Below are positions 1 to 13,700 of a DNA stretch of 64,000 nucleotides, one piece after another. The translations under genes and the position numbers were made by a program. The notes under the pieces were generated by a model. That model was not told the origin of the DNA. It saw only the letters and a program-made list of their open reading frames with translations, and ran no database searches. The first letter of the stretch is position 1, and the number at the start of each line of letters is the position of its first letter. Source of the DNA: Lumbricus terrestris (taxonomy: Eukaryota; Annelida; Clitellata; Crassiclitellata; Lumbricidae); NCBI GenBank assembly GCA_949752735.1, contig OX457053.1, positions 1,346,584 through 1,410,583 on the forward strand. The letters are read 5' to 3'.

Positions 1-830
1 TCAATAAAGAGTTAGTTCTAGATGTATTTTAGCATCCTAATCTTGAAAGTTTCAGCAGGTTCCAACAGAATGTTACTAGGCTACATATTCCCAATCGATA
101 TTTTCAGTATTGCTTTAGGTATAAAACACACATTGTAGTGGATTCAACTCCGGGTTTGTGTTTACTCGGATCTCGGAAGTAAAACACGACGTAGGCCTAG
201 GTCATAATGGGCCTAATGTAAACGCCAGAATTGGTGCATGCGCATAATTGTATTTTGAACAGACATTATTAGAAGAGCGGATCGCTTTAAATTTAGTATG
301 GTGGGGTTTTCCGCAGAAAATATCCCGGGTAAATCAGCATAGAGTGCATTCTGTTTCATTTAATTGAATGTCGGAATAAAACCGTCTAGATCACAATTAT
401 TGCAATCTGAAGATTTTACGGACGCACGCACGTTGATTCGTTGAATGTTAATTAACGTGAAGTGGTCTTGTCACAAACACTCATACGGCACGGTGATTAG
501 TTGTCGAAGAGCAATCGAATTTTTTTAGATTAGCACTTGCAAAATAATTGATCACTCCACACGCTCCAAAATGATAAAAAAAAGCCTGTAAACGAAACTT
601 CAGAAATAGGCCTAATATTATGTTAATTTTCGAAACGTATGTCAGCTGCAATAGTAATCATTATATTTATATAATTTAGGTCTATAGGGCCTACCGAAAC
701 AAAACTCATATAAAAGATGATGCCACTATTAAAACTCGTGTTGCTGTTTCTGTGTTTGCTGACTCTTTCCCTGTGAATCTATGCTCTAGGCCTATGTCGC
801 TTCTAGATGCATGACAAAGAAATAATGAAG
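1..830. repeat. 5' flank of a paralogous receptor gene (copy A)
   Basis: From base 1 this matches the DNA upstream of gene 1 at 18015-18590 and continues, past the copia insertion there, at 22427-22600. Shared blocks include the 12-bp motif, GGAAGTAAAACACGACG, and AAACTCGTGTTG. It therefore represents the upstream region of a further minus-strand gene outside the window. No coding exon is seen in it. Confidence 0.55.
148..159 (-). promoter_or_regulatory. 12-bp conserved upstream motif, copy A
   Basis: CTCCGGGTTTGT on the plus strand, with similar flanks to the copies upstream of genes 1 and 2. If its spacing is the same, the start codon of a fourth receptor gene lies about 50 bases left of the window. 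Confidence 0.4.
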
Positions 831-1977
831 TTCGTGCATCCTTTAGGCTATATCTAACTCTGCACATAGAAAACGGGACGAAAATATGGAAATCTGAATA
901 ATTTGAAGATATTAAATGAATGCCATGTGAATTGTAATAGCAGATAAATTATAACAACCTATAGGCTTTGAATAAGTTGATCGAGTTCCTATGATAGGCA
1001 GCTATTTCGCAATCACGCGAGTAGGCAGTAGGACCTTGCCTAAAAATAAATCACTGCTGGCCTCGGTATAACTGACCGAACGTGATCAGTCCACTTTTCT
1101 AACGGTCTGATTCTCTGATCGACAGTCAATGGTAAGCGTATTAATTATAAGTATATAACGCCCGCCTTACTCGCTAGAGGGCCAGAAGCTCTTGCATCTA
1201 GTTCTTTACTTACTTACCTACTTCCAGAAATGGCCGCTAGCGAGGCAGCGTACTGCTGAGAGGATAGGACTTCACTAGTTGGAACCAAGGTTTCTACTGG
1301 AAGGTGTAAAACAAAGGGGGTCGCCCTCTCTTTCGTACCAGGAGTTTTCCCACATATAACCACGGCTATTGGTCGACGAGCGAGGCCTAAGTGCGGGCGC
1401 CAAAAATTTTGCATTACTTAGATAGGCCTACATAAGGTACATGCAGTAGGGGAAAGCCACCTAAGATGGGACGGTTCATAAAATGGGACAGACCTATTGC
1501 TAATGCTATATGCAGAGGAAGCCACTGTCAAGAGTTGCGAATAACATATCATGCACGTAGGTAGGCTATAATCATATATTAAATATAGACTATATACGTA
1601 GCAACTATTAATACATACGGTGCTGCTGTCCTGATTTGATTGATAATTTAAAATTTTCACGTTCGCTGATGTGGTTTCACGTTATTAAATGTTCCCAATC
1701 TGACATTACGGAAATTATTGTCCTAGCTTATGGATATAGTTGCTAAAGATGGGACATAGGCTGCTAGTAATTGTTTTTAATGACAATAATATCGCGTTCT
1801 TGGAAAATTGCTAAACTTTTACATGCATCATTTGAAAGTCAAATATGTATAGGCCACATCAGTGTGGTTTATTATAAAACAGTGCTCTTAGCTAAAAAAA
1901 ATTTGGGGGGAAACGTTGAGTGTCCCATCTCAGGCGACTCTTCCCCTCCAGTGCCGTATTGACATGTAGAAACTTAA
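831..1977. other. Intergenic, no gene recognised
   Basis: AT-rich DNA with several TAGGCCTA-type palindromes. A minus-strand open frame at 1214-1414 has no recognisable domain. I see no RNA gene or clear element here. Confidence 0.3.
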
Positions 1978-2540
1978 ATGCGTACATTTATGCTTGAGGA
2001 CCCGCTGCTGCCTTGGACCCCGCGGACCCTAAGGCCGGGCCTGAGCATCGACACCAAATTGCGGTTGATGAAGGCTTTGGTGTCAATGGTGTGGCCAGTA
2101 GCGACGTATGGATGCGAAGCATGCACTCTGAAGAAGAATGAAGAAAAGCGAATTCAAGCATTTGAGAACAAGTGTATCAGAAAGCTGCTGAGAATTTCAT
2201 GCACAAAAATGATGACCAACGAGCAGGTGTATGTGTCAGCGGGAGACAGAAGAGGACTATAATTGGCCCACATCAAAATTCGAAAACTTCGATAATTTGG
2301 TCATAGCATGAGACAGCAAAACGATAACATCAAAAGCAGCATCATGACGGGTTTTGTGGAGGGGAACCGAGGACGAGGAAGGCCGAGGATATCTTGGATC
2401 GACAACGTTCTGAACTGGACAGGACTTCTAGGCTCTGACTTAATGAGCGCGACAAGGGACAGAAGACTCTGGGCATTAAAGATCCATTCATGTAGCCAAC
2501 GGTTGCGATGCGACGATGGCGACTTGACATGACATGACAT
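1978..2540 (+). mobile_element. LINE 3' end (5'-truncated, reverse-transcriptase C-terminus)
   Basis: One frame, broken by in-frame stops at about 2260 and 2295, reads YGCEACTLKKNEEKRI, FENKCIRKLLRIS, FGHSMRQ, GRGRPRISWIDN and RDRRLWAL. These are typical of the C-terminal region of non-LTR retrotransposon ORF2. The copy ends in GACATGACATGACAT at about 2524-2540, a 3' tail repeat. Endonuclease and polymerase domains are missing, so it is dead. Confidence 0.72.
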
Positions 2541-4406
2541 ACTTATTCGGGGCCTACACTTCCTTACAGTTAATAAAAATCTGAACTTTTCATGAGCGGC
2601 TAGCATCTGCAGCTGCCTTCCGCTAGTAAAGCCTCACAGATCATGTGACAGACGTGCTGCGTTTTCTGGCCTAGCCAGAATAGCCTATCTCGTCTAGGTT
2701 GTATAAAACGACACCACACAATTATTTGAACATTATAATAATTATTACTGTGACATCTGAAACATCTGCACTTCGTTAGAAGGGGCCTCAAATAATCATG
2801 TGACAGATTTGCTTAAAACTCTGCTGGTAAATTATAAATTTTCAGTAAACGGATTGAATAACAACTAATTAGAACAAACAGTTGGTGTGGCTTTTGCATG
2901 TTCTCTGTGACAAACTAATTAATATTTATTGACCAATTTCATATCTCTGGGTACCAGTAGTCTTCCACTATGAATAATTTAGCTGATGCTCCAATTTAAA
3001 AATGTCTCTCTGGAATCTTCCTGTGTCTGTTTAGGGAAAATAAGTGTGAAAATATGCATGGCAACGGCTGAAAATGTAGCGAAAATGAGGGTTTTTGCCC
3101 CCACCACCCTGGACCCGTGGCGGCAGAGATTCGCAAACCCCCTCCACTGCGTGTCCCATGCCGAGACGGACACAGTAGTGAAGGTTTGGAGTGAAAAGGT
3201 GTTAAACTGTCGAAATGCTTCCCCGTCAAACATACAGATAGACACACCGAATCTTCTCTTTATTTACATAGATGTTAGTTAGAGGCTCGGATACCAGTAA
3301 AAAAAATATACAATATAAATAACTAAAGTCCGGAAAGTCTCAAATATGATTGCACGGTGACATCAAACCACAACTATTACCAATTTAGGCCTATTAAAGA
3401 AATGACATAGCCAAACCGGTCACTCAGAATCATCCAATTCTTCTTTCCCATCTTTGCGGAATTCATCGAACAAATTTTCAGGTATTTGGGAAGCCTACGT
3501 CCTTCCGACGCGCTGAAGCCATCCGCGATATGCCCTCCATTCACCATATTAAGCAAGTTAGACCAGGTATTGTGTTGTCCCTCCTTGAGTTGAATACAGT
3601 GTACATCATCTTAATCAAATTGGTTTCCGTCAGGCTCGCGCTTTATGGCACACAGAAGAGGCTTTCGTTATCACAATTCGACCGAGACCAGTCCAAGTGA
3701 GAACAACATATCCATGTATCGGCCAGTCCAGAAATAGAGCATACAAAGCCAAAGAAATATGAGCAATTTTAACGGCCTTTCTCCATAAAGTCAATGGTAA
3801 TGGACAATCACCATGAGGTCTTATTAATTTTGAGGATTTCATGCAAGGTTAAAAAATGCCCTTTACAATATTATTCACGATTGTCTAGATCACCACGGCC
3901 CCAAATTAATGTTATTAAAGATGACTAAAAACAAAGCTTTCAATAGCATACACACTGGTTACATAAAATCATACGATATCAAGCCAGGTCTCGAAAGGAA
4001 CGTTAGTTAAAGTCATGCGAATAGGGTCATCATTTTCCACGCTGAGACACTTCTTCATAAACTGGATGCAGTTGAAGTTCAGCGTAGGTACCGTCTGGAT
4101 TCGCCTGTCTTCGAGTCGTCTCCAAATCCTGATAACATTTCGTTTCTGTTGCCGCGCTATTCGACGAGGCGCTCAGTCTTCTAATTTAACAGAAGACAAA
4201 AAACATTGTAGTGTATGTTATTTCACGCATAGGTCTACTAAATAATTATTATTTGCGTGGGCCTACAAGCACATTTAGCCTAGCCTACCTTAACGACATT
4301 GGCATGCAATAGGATTTCTAGGCTCTACACAAAATTTAATAGTCAATTTTTTGTTACAGATTAGTATAGGCCTACTATAGGCTTTTGTATTAATCCATGC
4401 GGTATG
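2541..4406. other. Intergenic, partly shared with 45.9-46.2 kb
   Basis: About 2840-3050 matches 45975-46185 (shared CCAATTTCATATCTCTGG and AACGGATTGA blocks). Both lie between receptor genes, so they are probably remnants of the ancestral tandem unit. No gene is recognised. Confidence 0.35.
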
Positions 4407-4414
4407 CCTGGATA

Positions 4415-4649
4415 CAGTGGCGTAGCCAGAAATTTATGATGGGAGGTTTTTTGCTTAGCCGGATGCCCTTTGTGACACCAACTCAAAAGTAATACAGTAA
4501 ATCAAAAATGGAATAAAGTAAGAAAACAATTGCTACTACAAGTAATTGTTTAGTAATCTTATTTAAGTGGGTAAACAACCTTTAAAAAACTTTTTTCCTA
4601 GGCCAATGGGGGTTTGAACCCCCAAAACCTCCCATTGTCTACGAAACTG
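4415..4649. mobile_element. hAT MITE directly 3' of the gene 1 stop
   Basis: The 8-bp target duplication CCTGGATA flanks it (4407-4414 and 4650-4657). The ends are CAGTGGCGTAGCC and CGAAACTG. It is 235 bp with no coding capacity. The right target copy touches the TAA stop of gene 1. Confidence 0.72.
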
Positions 4650-4657
4650 CCTGGATA

Positions 4658-4788
4658 TTACCAACTAAAATAATATTGGCGACTGGTGTTAAAATGCACT
4701 CGCCTGTAAATGTATTTTCGTACAACCAGTGCAACAATGATGTTCGAGATGATAATAACACACAGGCCCACAATCACTACAGTGATAA
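4658..4788 (-). CDS. Gene 1 exon 7: transmembrane helix and short tail
   Basis: After a TTGTTTGCAG acceptor, in the phase required by the stalk exon, the frame reads a hydrophobic helix that starts ITVVIVGLCVII and ends IVALVV. A basic stop-transfer RKYIYRR follows, then a short tail ending QYYFSW and a TAA stop at 4660-4658. No ITIM is present. The helix differs from those of genes 2 and 3. A later tail exon cannot be excluded, because GTAATA overlaps the stop. Confidence 0.6.
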
Positions 4789-7700
4789 CTGCAAACAACA
4801 AAGCATTAGTTAAGGAACAAATTGAACAAATTCCCATTGCAAGGAAATAGAACCTACTGTGGTGACGTCTATGTTTCATAAGCATGAACCAGCGTCACCT
4901 CTATCTATTTATAGACTGACAGTTTAAAAGGTTCAATATGATAGAAAGAGTTGTTCACAGACAAACATGAAACATAAAGTGCGGATGTAAATGCAATATG
5001 CCTATCTCTAATAATTATTTAGTGAAGTAATCCGTGTTATTGGCATTTTCTGTACGAACATCGAACCGAAAAACAAACGAAAATGAAAGTCGATTGAAAT
5101 TATGCATTATTTTGGCAACATATAACCTTGCGCTGGTGCCTCGTACAAAGATTATATAGGCTATTAATGAAGTGCCACTCGGAAACAAGGGAAAATGTCC
5201 GAAAAGATAAAGCCTCAGTTTCTCTCGGAGGACGCATACAGCCAGAGAGAGGGGCTGACGTAAGAAAAGTTTCTTGAATCTAACATAGCCGACTGATAAC
5301 GATTCTCGTTCAACACACACCAGCAAAGCAACGCCACGAACAAAGGAGTGTTCCGGTGTTAACATTATGTCATTGGGTAATCATGAGCATAATTTAACAT
5401 AATTATATCTATAAGGCTAGTTTCAAAGTACGCCTATAAATAATTTATTTATTCATTATTTATACTGTGGTATTGTTGAAATTCGCTTAGACCTATAAAT
5501 TTGAAATTCAAATGAACGCTAACGATAGATTCTCTAAAATCGATTGTGTAGGCCTACTCCAGAAAAATAAAACGCTTAGGCCTACATCTTCGCGTAGAGA
5601 ACAAAATGTGCAAGTTTATTGTTAGCCTAAGTTGCAAATACTCACGTAGAACCTTCAGAGCATCACATGTCACGCTTTCCGACGAAGGTAGGCCTAGGCC
5701 TATACTTGTCATCGCGTGTGTCGCATCACTTGATATCGTGGTTGCATCTGAACCAAGAGCTAAAGAACGTGAACTCGCACTCACAAAGTAGCCTATAATA
5801 ATTGTACATTTACAGATGTCAAATTTAACAGCAGTTTCATTTGGTTAAAGTGTGAAAGTTTCGAAAGCATTGAACTATTACGCAGCGCATCAAAATTAGT
5901 TTATCATCTCGTTAAACAATAACCAGCGACTGAACTCGGATAAAGCTTAGCCTAAGTCTAAAAATATAGACCAAATCTAAGCTGAAAGTGAAGCATATAA
6001 TCAAATCCGAATAGTTGGTTTGAAGCACCAGCTAAATTGATGATGTGCTTTTCAGGGTAATAATCAACGATCCAAATCACGTGCTTCAGTGGATGTGTAG
6101 GGTATACAATCTCCGCTATATAAGCTATTGCACTCTAAATCTATGCCTAATAAACATCATAAATTATTAACTGCCTGTCAAGAATGATGTTCAGTAAAAT
6201 AGCCCTTCATAATCTAAAATAACATTATTTATATAAATTCAAGCCACAACGACATTTTGTCCAATCCATTGGGCCACATATGAAACTGGATTGCATAATG
6301 CAGCCTCTATTTCCATAGGTGTGACGACAAACGCTTCGCAGACAAAATGGTTCATCGCAAATTAGAACAGATAAATGAATAAAGTTGCTCGCGGATGTAG
6401 AAGTTGGATTTATGAAAAGAACTCGAGATCAATGAAAGTCGCATTAACCAAACAAATAATGGATCAAATGAAAGTTTTGCAGAGTCTACTGAGCAACCAT
6501 TGGACCAGCTTATATTGGAACAGCAAATGATTGATGTTTAACTCGATGTTAGAGATTTCGACTGCATGATTTTCAGCGCACAAGTTCTATAATGTGCGCA
6601 ACATTCGCATGCCATAGAAATTTAAATAACTTTTTATAACAATAAAAAACAGTTCGTGTGGACACACTTATTTTGCGAGTTCTGTAGTGGTCATATAAAT
6701 TATTATGTTTAAAACCTGCTTTTTGAAGTCTGTCTAAAATTAGTCTTATTAAATTGGGCCTATGTTTATTTTTTCGTTGTAGCCTACCAAACATATTTGA
6801 AAGCAACCAAAGTGGCAGTCTTCTTACTTAGCCCTGCATAAATAACAAATTAATTCAATTTTTATTTATTTATTTTTATTTCAGTGAACCATCTGACCAA
6901 AACCAGGCTTACGCGACATTTTTTATACAATTTTTAAGTGTCATACATGTGGGGCGCGGTGGAGTAGTGGTGGCGTCGTTGCCTTGAAGCCGGAAGGTTC
7001 GAGGCACGAATCCACCTCAAGTCGCCGCGTAGTGACCTTGGGCAAGTCCTTTACTCGCAATTGCTCAGCGCTTCGGCGTGAAACTCCGATGCAGTGTCCG
7101 CTCTGCAGTCGGGAGTGCCTCTGAGTAGAGAGCTTGAAGGAGCGCTATAACAAGTGCACATACAAATGAATCGTTTAAAAGAATAAAGTCACTTCTTTAA
7201 AATGACACAAATCTATTGTCTTTGCTCAAAGTTATGAGCAAAAATATGGTTCAAGTGTTCGATTTACAAGTCTGAGAAAATTGAGTTTGAAGTTTTTTTA
7301 AATTTTGGGATGCAATATTCTTTAGCAAACATGTTCAGAATTGAATTTAATTCGCAGCAAATTGACTGGCTGCATAAATAGTCTAGTAGGAAGTGTGGGC
7401 TTTACACTAACGCGGAAGTAGCGCCTTATTTACTCTGCTGATCCCATGCCGAATTTGGATATTAATGGCTAGAAATCTGTATATTTCAGGAAAAGTCATT
7501 TAATTGTTTTAAACAGTAACCACTTCAACATCATCCAGAATATCATTAACAATAAGATTAACGTTTTTCACAACTTGTTGCTCTAATGTGTATGATATAT
7601 ATATATATTTATTCATTATTTACTGTAAAAAGACAAACATTGAAAAAATTAAGTTGTTATCACAATTTCGTCATTATCCTAGAGGCATGCGTTGCGACAA

Positions 7701-10700
7701 GCGCCTGGTTTTGGTGTAGATGGGTCACCATTGGTTTCCCAGTCAAGTTTAAGTACACACTCATCTTAAAAGTACCAGAAATCAGCATGGGGAACATTGG
7801 CATGGTGTGTCATTTGCGACATGAGGAAGGTTTTAAAAAAAAATTCAGATATGGAGCCATCATAATTTGATATGATGCTGTTCAATATAAACAGCCATTT
7901 CTTCATAGATGTGTATCACACACAGTGTTTCCTGTTATCTTGTCAATATATTATTTGTTGCTGGTTGCCATGAAACGCAACATATTTTTTGGCATAATTT
8001 TGTCTTTTTTACACTTATAAATATTATCATTAATAAGATGTGAGGAGTTTATGCATTCTACTTTTTCTTCTGTAACTAAATTTATTTATGTGATGGGAAA
8101 AATGCAATAAAATGTGAATATTATGATGTACCTTTAAACTGTAGCCTAAGAAACTGCATTGATGTTAGAGATGTTAATGCTATCCCATATCTGGGGTAAC
8201 ATTGACACTTCAGGACGTGATACAAACAAGTGGTTATTTATGTCAATTCAAAAAAAAATTCAAAATTATTTATTGATCCCACAATAAACATAATTATACA
8301 GAACATGGTATAACACAAGTTAAATTAAAGTATTACTGCGTTTAGCAAAGAAGTTAGGAAATAGATTAGGGAGCAATAGGCACTCCAGAAGGGACAAGTC
8401 CCGCTTAGTAGGGGCCTATATACCAGGAAGAAGCTGAACAGGCTGGTGGGTGTGATTAAGTAAGAGGAATAGACGTTATTATGGCTATATAACATTTATA
8501 CAGAAAAAGTTACGTATATTAAAATCTTAACTACCGGTACCCAACTGTGTGCAGTTGGGGAAGCTAATGATCCTACCAGCAGGACCACACCAAGCGACAG
8601 CCGATTCAATTAAAAGCAGTTGGCATAAGTTAAATAAAGAGACAAACAATAATTTTATTAGCATAATAAATAATAACAAATAGTCATTGTCAAAAATTAT
8701 CTATGGACATCGCATTCGCCAAAGATCATACTGAGCAAACTATAGGCTAATTTCTCACTTTTTTCACAAACAACAATCTTCCTTTCCGTGCACCTGTCCG
8801 CCTTCCATTCACCATTCGTTGCATTGATAGAAAGGCATTCATCTTCTGAACCACGAAAGTCGTTCGACCATTCAGTGTAGGCGATATCTTCACTGGAGTT
8901 TCCTTTTAACATGGACACTTCAGATAGTACATAGCATGCTAATATGTTCATTTTAATTTGTTTATTTCTATTATTAATATTAAAAGAATTGTGGTAATGT
9001 TGTCTTTTATCGACACAAATAGAAAATCTCTAATCGATGCCTTACCGCGCAATTTTATTGAAATTGCTTATGGCCTAGTGCGTATACGGAATGGGCGCCA
9101 TTGTGGGTTGCCAATTTTGTCTTGTAGGCGGCAGGGCCATTTGTTTTTTTACGTGTCGTGTTTTTTGTATTGAAACGTCGAGGAACACTTATTGCTTATT
9201 GATAAACGAGTATCATCATCATCATCATCGAAATCCTTGGGCTAAACGCCCGTAGGTGTCCGGCGCCACTCTCTGTTTGAGTCTGTCTCGCGTCATGTTG
9301 CCCAGCTTCAACCTGTCCGGTCTCCAGGTCCATACCATTAACATCTTGAACCAGCTAGACCACCTTGTCTGATGAAGAGAATATTGGGAGAGAGGCACGA
9401 AGGACAACCTGGGTCAATGCCCGTATGTGTCCCACGCTCTCTTCCCCCCGACTCTCTCCACTGGTCTGTACTGACCGGCCTGTGCATGTCAGCTCCACAT
9501 CATGACACCATGAAGCATCTGGGTCGCTATGTCACTTGTGCCGTGGCTTTTGCGGATTACAATGGTCTTGGTCTTTTACTGCCAGTGTATCTCCACCCAT
9601 CTGGCAAACCTTTCTCATTTTATCCGGGCCTATAACCGGCACAGGGAAGTTGCTGGTTCCCTGTGGCAGAGGATGGATGCAGTTTAACGTCGTGCCCAGG
9701 ACCAGTATAGAGCTGTTAAAATACGAGTATAGAGCTGTTAAAATACAGCAAAAGTAGCAGATACTAACTTAACCATAATATGACAAGCCTGGCCATTGTC
9801 AATTGAACATTTTTCAGAATCGCTAGTTAAATATTGACTAGCTAATTACGATTGAACAGTTGAACTTTTAATCAATAGGCCTAGGCCTATACCTACTTAA
9901 TATTGCTTGAGTCGAAAACTTATCACTTAATACCTATATGCATCACACACAGTTCGCACAGAGGATGTGTTGCATAATAGGACTTATTATTATTCACACA
10001 ATATAACATTGCAAGTGCTGGTGTAGGCTACTTAAAAGGACCAAGCCAAAATTTCGGTCCAATTCAGGAAACTTTAGGTGGTCCATTTCAGGCACAATGA
10101 CTACTTCTAGTTAATCTGCGATAGTTCAACAAGAATCAGTCTTAAAGTAAAATCACTTATTGTCGCTCAAACATGAAACCTTCGTCTAATTAAAGGAACG
10201 ATGACCTCATTTTACAAACTTAATGCATACCCTCGCTGCTAGGAACGACTAGAATTACATCAAAACTACACGTAATGGATTTTCAAAAGCAATTTATTAA
10301 ATATTCAGCATTCCTCTAAAGTCTAAACCGACTTCAACGATACGATTCATATTAAATTGCACAAAAATACAGCAGTTGAAACCGTGGTTAAATTGGCATC
10401 TAGGATGTGAATCGGCTGTGGTCCAATCAAGGCAACGGCCCGTTTACGGCAACTCTCCCCTAGCCTATGCTTATCTAACAGTGTTTAATAATCTGAACTT
10501 TCATGAACTGAAAGAGCGGATAGTTTAGCAACTCCGATCTTGAATCAGACTAAACATGATAAGCGCGCTTATACGTTTGATAGCCAGATGCTCAAATAGG
10601 CCTCAGTGGCGGCGGAAGGATTTCAGTTTTGGAGGGAGGGGCTGAATTTGCGGGAGAAAATTTTCATTTTCCGTTTCCAGTCGCCAAAATTTCTAACGAC

Positions 10701-13700
10701 CTTTTGTTTCATCTTTTGTTTCAAAATCTGAAAAAAAATTCCATTTCGGCAGTCAAAAATCTGACGACTTTCATCTTTTAGTCGTTCGGTAAAAATCTGG
10801 CAAAATGGTCTTTTTTCCTCGTGACCGCCAAGCTGGTCTGGCAAACCTCGTGCGTACCTTTACCATAATTTTGGGGGGATAAAGGGGGTAAATCGTCCAA
10901 ATATTTTATTTTTACACGGAAAAAATAAATGGATGGCCTTTTTTAGGGGGCTTAGCCCCCTAGCCCCCACTAGCGTCGCTACTGGTAGGCCTATAATCTT
11001 TTTGCTATCTATCGACTCCCGTGGCACCGATTTCTGCTGTGGAATATTAGTCATACCATTTTGTCTAAAACTGCAGTTTGACCACAAATCAGTCACCATT
11101 CCTGGGCTGGTCTATTCGTAGGCTGCACAGTTCGAATTTTGTTCAAAAGTGAATCGATTTGTCCAAATTTTACAAGATCTTGCGTAAAATAAATTGCATA
11201 ACACTTTGCTATCTCAGTAGACGTTTAAATCTATTTTATTCTTCACAGAACTGTCACAGTGCGGTATATAGCGCCTGAACAAGGAGCCGCCATAGACGGT
11301 ATTCGTTTTCAGAAAGCCTTAAATAGGTCTAAATAACAGTACTGTAAAGGTATTCTTGGCAAACCTGCCCCTTGCCACATCCAAAGCCATGTATACTTTC
11401 GCAATCCAATCCAGTAGTCGCGATCACCATGCACTATCGTGCTTTGTCTAAGATTTTCCCAATCAGCATCTGTCAGTACTGCTAAATCAGATCCATTCTT
11501 GAGACATTGATTCCTAGCATCAAACCACGTTCGGTCGTCGTCTCTCGGGTTGACGCAGCCGCTTGTCACGTTTATGACATTTTCAGAGCTGCAGGACGAG
11601 CCTAAAAATTTTCACACAGTTACAGTAATATTTTATATTGAATCAAGGTGATATTCAATTTTGTCTGCAGTATGATCTTACCAAAATATTTAAATGCCGC
11701 CTTTGCCTAATTAATAAACATTATCGCTCAATTAAAATAAATTTGAAAGACATATAATATTATTATTGTTTCTAACGAAATCATGCATGCAAATTCATTT
11801 TGTAGTCTTAAAAGAAACTTTTCAACCTGCCGTCAATTCTCTACTAAATGATGATTCTCAAGTCTGTTGCCTCCTTCTCAACCAAATAATGACATTTATG
11901 TTAATCGACCAGTGCCTACAAGCGAGGAAACCAAGTGGCAGAAGGTTGCCACTTTGATTGGTCCGAGAAACAGTCTCTTCAATCTAAATCTGAGCATGGT
12001 CACTAGAACGTGACAACGCCAGTGAAATACCTAATGAAATTTGAGAGATAGCAAAAATTGGTTCACTATCTCTTGATTTGAGCAGAAAATGCGCAATCAT
12101 GAATTGCCTCCAAGCTTTTTACACCTGATTTTAACGATCCTTACTTTTGGCCAAAATATTTGCAAAAACCGTAGCAGACTCCTTTTTGGCCCGACCTGTG
12201 CAAGACATTTTACTGTAATGTCACTATTTTTGTGGCAGCATTTCATAGTACTAAGGAGACTAAGGACAATTATTTCACATGACTTCCATATACATGTAAT
12301 GCAATAAAATGCCAAAAAATCGGCTGACTATTATAATAGGATAATGCACAATCATTGTTATTAAAGGCTAATGCGGGCGTCACAATTAGAAATTTATTTT
12401 TCGTGCGCACACATTTTCTCGAGACCCCTAGTCACACGCACCAATACGCAAAGTCGCCGATATATATCCGAACTCTCCTTATGGCTCACGTAATATATGG
12501 ATACCCTCCATTCAAAATGCATTGATGCCAATCCTATAATCCACATGTATGAGACCAGTCAGATAGGCCTACTAGTCTATATAATAGTCTTAAGAGGCAT
12601 CAAAAGGGCGCTAGGCTATACGAAACGCTTAATTTGACAAAGTCATGCATAGTAGCCTACTGCATAATCATACATCGCCATTAAAATTGATAAATATTGT
12701 ATCAACAGTTCACCCACCTGAATGCTGGCAAAGGTAGTAGTTTTTATTCCGAGGATCCTGCGCCTTGTAATTATTTTCACTCTTGTCAAAGGCAGCGTGA
12801 GTATAGGATTCATGTTCTTGTGATGATGATATAAATTCTACGGAAACAGAAGCAGCGTAGTAATTTGGAGATAGGCCCTAATGTAGTTAACCGGCACCTT
12901 GCTTTTACACTTCGTTGGTCATCGTGAAGTCTCTGATGACGCACGTTAACGTGTGAGAGACGTAGCCTACCATCGATTTAGTCATTCAATTTTTTTTACA
13001 AACGGCACATTTACAAGAATCTTGTTATCAGACCATAAAAGACATTTCCTCGAAGCTCATATTCAGATAGAAGTCAAGCCTTATTTTGGCAAAGGAGAAA
13101 TTCATTCTAAATATGTGAGTTCAGCTATGGTTTAGTCCGAATCGATGATAATCACAAAATTTCGATTGAAAGGGAACATTGAACCGAAGAACACGGGTAC
13201 AGTTATTATAGAGTAACCATTTTATAGCATTAGCCTACAACTCGTTCTGTAGAAATGGGTAAGACTAATTGACATCGATGATCGTTCCCTGTAATAAAAC
13301 CATTAGATGACAAAGCTGTGGTTTAATTAATAACTATAGAGATTTTTTCCTAATTTGTGGCAAATGCATCAATTTTGTTACGAAAGTATTTGAAGGCAGA
13401 CGTTGGCACCACATGATAGTTTGTCCAGAAGCTTGTTCCCCAATTGTTTCTTATATCAAGCAATAACTTGGAGACACAAGAGGTACGGTAAATTTCAGCA
13501 AAATATATTGATATAATTGATTCAAATGAGAAAAATGATGTGTAGTTAAAAATATAAAGTAGCCTATATAAACTACCATAATGATTCTGTCAGGCTTTAC
13601 GCGGTGATGGAATTGTCTATTTCCTGTTACGCGTCACGACGAAGTCATGTTCTTTCAGGAACAATAATTATGTAAATTACAGTGTAGGCCTATGTAAAGT

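Noticed and set aside
1214..1414. Minus-strand frame ending QQYAASLAAI as a possible gene 1 tail exon
   Set aside because: There is no supporting acceptor in the right phase and no match to the gene 3 tail motifs.
9372..9757. Plus-strand frames repeated at 31115-31500
   Set aside because: They are parts of a duplicated repeat without codon-type constraint. The minus strand fits a LINE end better.
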